A stretch of 38,970 bases of DNA from Planctomycetota bacterium (lineage in GTDB: Bacteria > Planctomycetota > MHYJ01 > JACQXL01 > JACRIJ01), in the NCBI GenBank assembly GCA_016220095.1, contig JACRIJ010000119.1:1-38970 (forward strand). Direction: 5' to 3'. Made by a program: the position numbers and the translations under genes. Positions 33,401 through 38,970 of the stretch are shown here, piece by piece. Below the pieces are notes generated by a model, which was not told the DNA's origin, did not search any database, and saw nothing but the letters and a program-made list of their open reading frames with translations. Positions within the stretch are counted from its first letter, which is position 1. Every line of letters begins with the position of its first letter.

Positions 33401-36400
33401 AGATGACGGACGTACCTGCCGGAATGCTGTTTTCGCCGGCGGCTTTTATCCAGAAAGCGCCGTCCTTTTCCATCCAGTATGGGTATTCAAGGCCGGAACC
33501 GTTTGCGAAACGGATGTCGGCATAATTCATTTTTACTTTGGACTGGTACAAATTGTTGATTTCCGTTTGAGATAAGGCCCTGGAGTAAAAACGGACTTCA
33601 TCCAGCGAACCGCTGAAGTATTGCAGGTCAAAGTTCTTTCCTATAAGATTCTGCACAAAAGTCCCGGTCAGAGCGCTTCCTGAAATAAGATTGGCGCCGT
33701 TGAGGGAGGCTTTGAGCATATTGGACGCATCCCGCTGGACAACGAGAAAATTCCATGCATTGTCCATGGACGAAGAATATCCGATGTTTATAGTTGACGA
33801 GCTTCCGCCGCCGGTCATTCTTGTAAGCAATTGGTTGTCGGTTAGGAAGAGGATTTTTGACGCGGCCCCGCCGGTATCCGCGTCTTTTCCGGTAAAACTC
33901 TGGAATGTGCCGGAAACCCTTTTATTGAACCAGCAGGCGAATGTAAATTCGCCGGACAGGGAGACGCTGTTTGAGAGCGTGACGAAATCATCCGTGCCGT
34001 CAAGGCTGACAGCGCCGTCGTATTTCCCGGCAGTCCACTGCATGCCGGCGCCGTTGGCATTGGATGCGGCCCCGTTACTGCCGCTGTAAGTACTGCCTGA
34101 AGTGTCCTCCAATCCGTAAGCGCTTCCATTATATATGTAGCCGCTTGAGGCGCCGTCAAAATGCCACGAACCCGCGAGCCCGGTTTCATCGTAAAACGGA
34201 TTTGTCGTTTTAACCTGGTAATCCGACAGGGCGGCTATGCCGGAATTCGTAACTGTAACGCTTTTCCTGTACGGCCAATTTGAGGTTGACGTTACTTCCG
34301 AACCCGCGTATGCCGCGGGTTCCGGCGAAACGTACTGCCGCGCGTAAACGTAATCAACGTAATAAACCCCGTTGGTGTAATAGTTCGTGAGCGTGACCTG
34401 GCCTGCCGCGGAAATCGCCGAGTCGTTTATGGCATTTATCAGCGCATCATCCCTGTAGGATTCAAGCGCGTTGCCGAAGGCCCGGGCCTCTCCTTTGTAC
34501 CATGCCGCGACTGTGCCGGAATCCGACGCCGTAGATATATCGGTTTCAGAGCCTGTGCCTATCTTGCTTCTGATGGCGCTGGTTACGTTATTCCAGCCCA
34601 TTTGTATGAATCTGTAATACGTATCCGTGCCGTTGTAGCGCAATTTGACGCCGCCTTCAGGATAAATGGTTGTCCGCCATTTCCAGCCTACGGCGAGGTT
34701 TGCGAGCGGTATTTGGCTTGCTGTCCTTACCTGCGGGTAACCTGTATTGGTGGATGCCACGTACCATCCGTTGGAATTATCCCATGACCACGAGCCGGCG
34801 CCGTCATTGGTCCAGGTTGAAGACGGATTTGTGAGGAAATCATCAAAGAAATCAAACACAGCAGTTCCGTTGCTTGTGCTCTTTGACGAGGCATTGCCGT
34901 AATACATATATATGGAAGAAAGTCCCGTAGGAATACCGGCGGGCTTGACCCAGCAAGCGCCGTCTTTTTCCATCCAGTAAGGAATCTCGTTTCCGGATGA
35001 ATCCGTAAACCGGATATCTTCGTAATTGGGTTTCAATTTTGGCGCAAAGAGCGAAGCGATTTCGCTTGTTGAAAGCACGCGGTTATATACGCGGACTTCG
35101 TCAATTGTACCGCTGAAGAAGTATTGTGGCACGGCGCGCATAAGGGCGCCGATGCAGGTGCGGTCAAGCGTCAGGGTGCTCGGCGTATAATTGAAGTTAG
35201 TTGCGTCAAGGACCCCGTCAATATATAATTTTGCGTTCCCTGCGATATCGGTCCAGACTACGTGGTGCCATGAGCCGTCAAAAACAGCGGTTGTGGATTG
35301 TACATGGTTTACCTGGGCTACGCCGCTGTTATCCCTTATATAGACATCCAATTTATTGCCGCCACCGGGCCATTCCGTGCCCAAATTGAAGATGGTGTTG
35401 TTTGTTGTGCTTGAGCCTTCGGCAAAAACCCTTTTATCAACCTGGCCGCTCGCGCCTTTTACCCATAATGAAACCGAATAGGGCAGGGTGGCGCTGTAAA
35501 CAGGGAGTTTGTTATAGTACGCGATATTGACGTAGTCATCGGTAGAATCAAAACTCAATGCGTTGCCGTATTTGCCGGCCACGGTTGTCGGGAAACCGGC
35601 GGTGTATGTGTACATTTCCAATTCGGTAATCCATGAACCGCCTCCGGGCGTGTTTGTGAGGACCAATTGCCAGTATTGGTGCGAGCCTGTGCCGTTCCAT
35701 GTTTTTTCAGTCCATCCGGCGATGTACGGTATCAAGCCTGACGCGGCATCCGTCCATGCGGCTCCGTCATCCGAATATTGTATTTTATAGTTGCCTGCGT
35801 AATTTATTGCTGATGCGTAGAGCCGGGCTTTTCCGTAAGACTTTCCGTTGCCCGCGCCGAGATTCATTCTGAGATACGCGCCTATCACTGATGTGTCCGT
35901 GTGCCACGCATTGGTAGCTGTATTGTTGTCAACCGCGTTGGCGGCGGTGAAAGAAATGAGGCCTGATTGCGAGAGCATGCCGCTTGTGGGATCGTCGTTT
36001 GTATAATAACCGGTGGTGCCGTTGTTGCCGTTGCCCGAAGTGTCTATGGGCGTGGAGCCGGTGACATCGTCGAAGTGCCATGAACCGATAAGCCCGTTCT
36101 CGTTGAAAACCGGGTTATCAATGCGTACGGGGTAATTGGAGAGCGCGGAGGCGCTGGAATTATTTAGCATTATCGCTTTTCTGTATTGCCATTGCTGTGA
36201 AGACGTTTGGGGTATTTCAGTGCCGATTGAAATGACGGGTTCAACGGCGGCGTATTTGCGGATGCGGAACGAATCAAACCAGCTCTCACTGCTGGCGGAC
36301 CAGTAATTCGCGAAAATATAATAATACGGCGTTTCACCGGTGGGCGTTATTGGCCCGAAGGCCTTTTTGTCGTCAATGTACATCGTCAGGTTGGTGCCGT

Positions 36401-37943
36401 CGTAGACGTGTTTCAACGTATGCCAACCAGCGCTCCGCGGTATTTTCGTATCGTAAAAAGCGGCGTAACTGGTGTAGCGGTATATGTAATTGACCGCGCT
36501 TGTGGTATCAATAAGGCCTACCATGTTGGTAGTGGACGACGTGGATATGCTCGCGGCGAATTTGCCCGTTACAAGGTCGTCATATACGTTTATTTCATAA
36601 ACGAACGGGTCTGTCGTTATGAGTTGTTTCATTTCAACGGACAGGTTAGCGGGTATCTTGGCCGAGTACGCGGACTGGTAAACGTGCGCGGTGTCCGTTA
36701 CTGCGGGCGTTGAAAGCGGCGATGTGGACCATGCGGCCAGCGTGTCAAATTCGTCATACTCGTCAAAAGTATTCGTGCCGTTATGCGCGTACGTACCGCC
36801 GAATTGCGCCGAGCTGTTTCCGTAATACGCGTACAGCGTTGAAATTCCGGACGGCATACTGCCGGAAAATTTTACCCGGAAGGCGCCGTCTTTTTCTTTC
36901 CAGAAAGGGAGTTCGTTTCCCGAAGAATTTACAAACCTGATGTCTTCATAATCAGGCCTTATTTTTGCGGCAAAAAGCGAGGCTATTTCGTTTGTCGAGA
37001 GGGCGCGGTTATAGATGCGCGGCTCGTCGATTACGCCGGCAAAGTAATATGGGCCGCCGCCGCCAGTGGAGATATTGCCTATGCCGCAGGTCGCGTTGGA
37101 AGCTTTTATCTGGTGCGCCGGAAGCGTGGCCGGGTCCTGGACGCCGTTTATGTAAATTTTCATTACTGCGCCGTCAGAGACCGCAGTGATGTGCGTCCAG
37201 GAGGAAGTTGGTATGGATGCGTTTGCGGTAAAACCCCATTGTTCAATGCCGTCGGAAGAAACATAAAACCTCGGGTTGCCGAAATTGTCCACGTCTAAAA
37301 GGAATGAACGGTTATTTGTGATGTAATTCCATTTTGAAATTATTTCGCCGACCGCATTCGGAAACCCTGAGGGTTTGACCCATGCGCTTAATGTTATGGC
37401 GTTTGTTATATCAAGTGTGGGCGAATCAGGCGCCTGCACTTCGTCGTCGGTGCCGTCGAAATTTAATCCTGATCCCGATTTTCCGGGACTGCCGTTTGTC
37501 CATGCCGTTGCAACGGTTGTCTGCGTGCCTGAATTTCCGATGGTAACTGTCGCGTCGTTTCCAATGCCGGAGGAATCCCGGACTACGGAGCCGGAGCCTT
37601 CATTGAAATGCCATGAACCGACAAGACCGGTTTCGTTATAGACGGGGTTTTCAATTTTTATCTGATAGTCCGCAAGCGCGGATGAGTTTTGGTTGTTTAC
37701 GGTTATTGCCTTGCGATAGGACCAGCTTGCGTCCCACCAGGTTGCGGAAGAAGGAGTCCACCAGTTGTCCGCGGGGTTCCACCACGCGGATTGTTCGGCC
37801 AATTGCACGGCATCGCTGATGACCTGGGTATCAACTGCAGTGCCGGCGGAGAAATCCGCCGTTGAAGTCTCCTGCCACGTGTCCGAAAAGACAAGCGCGG
37901 AAAAGGCAATGAAACATAAAAATAATAATAGTATTCTGTTCAA
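30465..37943 (-). CDS. Giant secreted surface protein 2 (three DUF2341/LamG modules, beta-helix, BACON)
   Basis: The 2492-residue protein starts at a TTG with GGGGTG upstream; a signal peptide ends at VFS (about 20). TWQETSTADFSAG follows, as in giant protein 1. Three DUF2341 modules are each interrupted by a LamG domain (about 100-320, 620-970 and 1258-1470). The second LamG holds an inserted F5/8 type C-like domain (about 655-782). A fibronectin-like stretch covers about 1700-2030. A right-handed beta-helix with a choice-of-anchor-Q-type end (about 2034-2224; DFHLTSSATYAIDQG, DIGAYEF) follows. Then come a BACON-like domain (about 2248-2348), a fibronectin-like domain (about 2368-2458), and the tail TKGCFLCNLRIK. 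The last 15 codons run through the AT-rich repeat. A binding role at the cell surface is likely. Confidence 0.87.
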   Translation of the reverse strand: MNRILLLFLCFIAFSALVFSDTWQETSTADFSAGTAVDTQVISDAVQLAEQSAWWNPADNWWTPSSATWWDASWSYRKAITVNNQNSSALADYQIKIENPVYNETGLVGSWHFNEGSGSVVRDSSGIGNDATVTIGNSGTQTTVATAWTNGSPGKSGSGLNFDGTDDEVQAPDSPTLDITNAITLSAWVKPSGFPNAVGEIISKWNYITNNRSFLLDVDNFGNPRFYVSSDGIEQWGFTANASIPTSSWTHITAVSDGAVMKIYINGVQDPATLPAHQIKASNATCGIGNISTGGGGPYYFAGVIDEPRIYNRALSTNEIASLFAAKIRPDYEDIRFVNSSGNELPFWKEKDGAFRVKFSGSMPSGISTLYAYYGNSSAQFGGTYAHNGTNTFDEYDEFDTLAAWSTSPLSTPAVTDTAHVYQSAYSAKIPANLSVEMKQLITTDPFVYEINVYDDLVTGKFAASISTSSTTNMVGLIDTTSAVNYIYRYTSYAAFYDTKIPRSAGWHTLKHVYDGTNLTMYIDDKKAFGPITPTGETPYYYIFANYWSASSESWFDSFRIRKYAAVEPVISIGTEIPQTSSQQWQYRKAIMLNNSSASALSNYPVRIDNPVFNENGLIGSWHFDDVTGSTPIDTSGNGNNGTTGYYTNDDPTSGMLSQSGLISFTAANAVDNNTATNAWHTDTSVIGAYLRMNLGAGNGKSYGKARLYASAINYAGNYKIQYSDDGAAWTDAASGLIPYIAGWTEKTWNGTGSHQYWQLVLTNTPGGGSWITELEMYTYTAGFPTTVAGKYGNALSFDSTDDYVNIAYYNKLPVYSATLPYSVSLWVKGASGQVDKRVFAEGSSTTNNTIFNLGTEWPGGGNKLDVYIRDNSGVAQVNHVQSTTAVFDGSWHHVVWTDIAGNAKLYIDGVLDATNFNYTPSTLTLDRTCIGALMRAVPQYFFSGTIDEVRVYNRVLSTSEIASLFAPKLKPNYEDIRFTDSSGNEIPYWMEKDGACWVKPAGIPTGLSSIYMYYGNASSKSTSNGTAVFDFFDDFLTNPSSTWTNDGAGSWSWDNSNGWYVASTNTGYPQVRTASQIPLANLAVGWKWRTTIYPEGGVKLRYNGTDTYYRFIQMGWNNVTSAIRSKIGTGSETDISTASDSGTVAAWYKGEARAFGNALESYRDDALINAINDSAISAAGQVTLTNYYTNGVYYVDYVYARQYVSPEPAAYAGSEVTSTSNWPYRKSVTVTNSGIAALSDYQVKTTNPFYDETGLAGSWHFDGASSGYIYNGSAYGLEDTSGSTYSGSNGAASNANGAGMQWTAGKYDGAVSLDGTDDFVTLSNSVSLSGEFTFACWFNKRVSGTFQSFTGKDADTGGAASKILFLTDNQLLTRMTGGGSSSTINIGYSSSMDNAWNFLVVQRDASNMLKASLNGANLISGSALTGTFVQNLIGKNFDLQYFSGSLDEVRFYSRALSQTEINNLYQSKVKMNYADIRFANGSGLEYPYWMEKDGAFWIKAAGENSIPAGTSVIYLYYGNSAALNASNGADVFYFFDDFSDGNYASNSNWSVSSGTWSASTNKLGGSTNNGVIYTAQPISNFELQYDVKIDNTADVLQTNFFWTTSGHSIVWGGNGNFLEFTQASVNEYDQGGSNLITAAPALDTNWHRIKMTKFSYAFELFFDDVSKGTVANSTYKYAKRLSLGALNGATTRSLWWDNFRIRKYSTPDPSASSAGAEQLYYRASGTFTSSVKDTDGDDTIINSAAWTATGAGTIVMQVRASNTNPAGWSGSDPAWEDVTNGNSSISAKGRYLQYKAAFAGNGSTAEPALTDITITYTYPITPPENSVSCDKLTNNWYSTATFTFANNTGFGTQIDKYYYAWDNTSSHTFTLAEPVWNSSTPQLQNSSTSDGLWYFHYLPYSLTGTPGTAQDIGPYKYDDTAPSAPLLSTPADNASISSSTTSFSWQVVTDTSGITYTLQMDNYASFSSLLINKTNLTNTTYTLNGTGNEVLTGNSTYYWRVIAVDGAGNSATAAYRGFTASSSVPQVTNESTGESFTTLQDAIDDASTIDGDVIDINDSLSHQENITLSKDIVLENGILSPSNGFAVTGQGATGGEILRNCVITSGGISNLALGENLTIFNPDSATPTVIENSTLVNCLIELGATITNSTLTNCYIEASSAYFVNTANDDFHLTSSATYAIDQGKNLSAEFIDDKDGQERGIDILDIDNFDTGAWDIGAYEFIPESSYLNPGTGGDTGTGGNTAEGYALISVSPAGLIFDAVYGSTSSATKTIAVYNGGTEDFTWTASENAGWLTLSPSSGTSSALAAMQATADPANLTAGTHTATIIITSGTAANSPVQIPVDLVITAVTGTDTGTDSDTGAIPLTAPTLLNPINGAMDVYPAPVLSWDAQAAINAIYVFQMSKNAAFTDIVVSKTIEIMAYQSTGLQYGQTYYWRVKTVSSAGTSDWSETWSFRMRDAGNDGSNSAKTKGCFLCNLRIKIFVKRFWPVA
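30494..30512. repeat. AT-rich TTAAGATTT repeat encoding the end of giant protein 2
   Basis: aatcttaattcttaaattg begins directly after the GCFLC codons. It is translated as L-R-I-K-I, so here the repeat forms part of the gene. Confidence 0.6.
32284..32312 (-). repeat. Short imperfect tandem ggagttgag within giant gene 2
   Basis: ggagttgaggggttgaggag encodes L-Q-N-S-S-T-S-type residues between two strands of an Ig-like region. It may be an in-frame insertion of a low-complexity phrase. Confidence 0.35.
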
Positions 37944-37964
37944 AACTGCACCCCAATTATAAAA

Positions 37965-38062
37965 AATTTAAGATTTTGGATTTAAGAATTAAAATTTTGT
38001 TTAAGCAATTTAAAATCGTCAAAATCCTAAATCTTAAATCTCAATTCTTAAATCTTAATTTC
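37965..38062. repeat. Paired AT-rich TTAAGATTT repeats forming a long imperfect hairpin
   Basis: The left arm (about 37965-38000; tttaagattttggatttaag and onward) is inverse to the right arm (about 38018-38060; caaaatcctaaatcttaaat and onward). Together they fill the 97-nt gap between giant gene 3 and giant gene 2 and reach into the last codons of gene 3. The structure could act as a terminator or mRNA stabiliser between the two genes. Confidence 0.6.
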
Positions 38063-38970
38063 GTTATGAAGCATGCTTTTGTGCTCGTTCCATTCGTCGC
38101 CTCTCCCTGGTCGTTTATCCGGAATTCCCACGTCTCCGACCAACTGCTCATGCCTGTGGAATTAGCCGCCTTCACGCGCCAGTAATAAACCTTCCCGAAC
38201 TCCACGTTCGTGGTCTGGTAGCTCGTGGAATAGATTATTTTGTTTATAAGCATGTTGCTGAATTCCGTGTCCGTGCTTATCTGCAGCCAATATGAAATAC
38301 TGCTTGTTGAGTCCGCGGCAGGCGCCCATATAAGAACAGGCGCCGGATAGACGTCTGACGCTCCTTTTGAAGGCGAGTACAGCATAGGTGTTGACGGGAT
38401 CATGCCGGAGGTGTTGGAGTTACTGCCGCCGTTGTTATTGCCGGCGCCGCTCCCGTCCGAAGTTGCGTAAATAGTCAGGCTGACCGGTATAATCAGCGGG
38501 TTATTGAGTGCGCCTTCGGCAGTGATTGTGATGTTCGCGGAATACGAGCCTGCCGTCAAACTTGTCAGGGTAACGGTTGCCTCGGCGTTTGTTGATTCGG
38601 AGCCGATGCCTGTTGACGGCGATACGGACAGCCAGTCGGCGTCATCCGTTATGGACCAGTTGAAGTCAAGCGTGCCGGCGCTTGAGATGGATATTGATTT
38701 TGCGGATGATGTTGCGGTATTTATTTGTTCATAAAAACTCAACGCTAAAGGCTCGGCTGTCATTAGTGCGTAGTTGTCCCCGGAAGATGAAATGCTGTTT
38801 ACAATAAGATTGACGAGTACGTATAAAGGCGAATTGGACGCTTCGGCGCTCGCAACAGTTATGGTGGCGGTGTAAAGACCGGCGGAAAGTCCTGAAGGAT
38901 TGGTTGTTACGTTTACGGTTGTCGGCGCTAAACCTGTGCCTGAAGACGGCGTAGTTGTAAGCCACGCGGC
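38041..38970 (-). CDS. Giant surface protein 3, C-terminal part (partial, runs off the window edge)
   Basis: The frame is open from the right edge with no stop, so the 309 residues seen are the end of a longer protein; an internal ATG at 38763 is not the start. Two BACON-like domains appear: one cut by the edge (WLTTTPSSGTGL, then LSAGLYTATITV) and one complete (DADWLSVSPSTGIGSES, LTAGSYSANITITAEG). A G/N/S linker and a fibronectin-like domain follow (PMLYSPSKGASDVYPAPVL, SDTE- and YYWRVKAAN-type strands). The tail is TKACFITKLRFKN. The last two domains and tail match giant protein 2 in order and wording, so the two genes are tandem paralogues on the same strand. Confidence 0.85.
   Translation of the reverse strand, partial: AAWLTTTPSSGTGLAPTTVNVTTNPSGLSAGLYTATITVASAEASNSPLYVLVNLIVNSISSSGDNYALMTAEPLALSFYEQINTATSSAKSISISSAGTLDFNWSITDDADWLSVSPSTGIGSESTNAEATVTLTSLTAGSYSANITITAEGALNNPLIIPVSLTIYATSDGSGAGNNNGGSNSNTSGMIPSTPMLYSPSKGASDVYPAPVLIWAPAADSTSSISYWLQISTDTEFSNMLINKIIYSTSYQTTNVEFGKVYYWRVKAANSTGMSSWSETWEFRINDQGEATNGTSTKACFITKLRFKN

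Noticed and set aside
38041..38763. A complete 240-residue gene starting at the ATG at 38763
   Set aside because: The frame stays open upstream to the window edge and encodes a second BACON-like domain, so the ATG is internal.

Overview
The window is most likely chromosomal DNA from an uncultivated Gram-negative bacterium. The genes give no firm taxonomic marker. Secreted giant LamG/DUF2341/PKD proteins, a DUF3352-like and CAP-domain pair, a HEAT-vWA protein, sigma-54-type promoters and repeat-rich intergenic DNA fit lineages such as Planctomycetota and other PVC phyla, Omnitrophota or Elusimicrobiota. I lean to Planctomycetota, with low confidence. No rRNA, tRNA, CRISPR array or prophage was seen. 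Almost all genes lie on the minus strand, so operons read from right to left.

Layout, left to right. (1) 405-2681: a lipoprotein and a thioredoxin-fold/TPR secreted protein, separated by repeat-rich spacers. (2) 2916-7566: an island of transferred or defence-type genes made of an AbiEii-like nucleotidyltransferase with its small partner, an IS1380-type transposase fragment, a stand-alone SIR2-like NADase candidate, and a second nucleotidyltransferase with a small overlapping partner. A housekeeping-type SpoU rRNA methyltransferase sits inside this island. (3) 7650-10473: a two-gene operon with a DUF3352-like secreted protein and a CAP-domain secreted protein. (4) 10739-11554: proC, preceded by a strong sigma-54 promoter match. 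(5) 11934-20932: an apparent operon of a 2452-residue surface protein, a small protein and a vWA protein. It is also preceded, at a distance, by a sigma-54 promoter match. (6) 21550-23934: an ECF sigma factor and a membrane anti-sigma factor with a very large C-terminal domain. (7) 24125-25138: a secreted HExxH metallopeptidase candidate with a TPR tail. (8) 25341-30148: three contiguous genes (FG-GAP lipoprotein-like, lysozyme-like, membrane-anchored), where the first two look like one gene split by a frameshift. (9) 30465-38970: a second giant surface protein of 2492 residues and the 3' part of a third related one.

The most interesting regulatory signal is a pair of roughly 150-nt noncoding modules, about 11629-11790 and 21282-21443. 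Each carries a TGGCAC-N5-TTGC sigma-54 promoter on the minus strand plus ATGTT/AACAT boxes at the same offsets upstream. One sits before proC and the other upstream of giant surface gene 1, which suggests a shared enhancer-binding activator. Strong sigma-70-like promoters precede the 405-1211 lipoprotein, the DUF3352-like operon, the ECF sigma gene, the FG-GAP gene and, as a leaderless arrangement, the AbiE-like partner gene.

The three giant surface genes share a C-terminal K-x-x-C-F-[IL] tag, and an AT-rich repeat begins at or just after each gene end. Intergenic DNA throughout reuses a small set of short imperfect phrases, and one of these phrases also lies inside a coding sequence.
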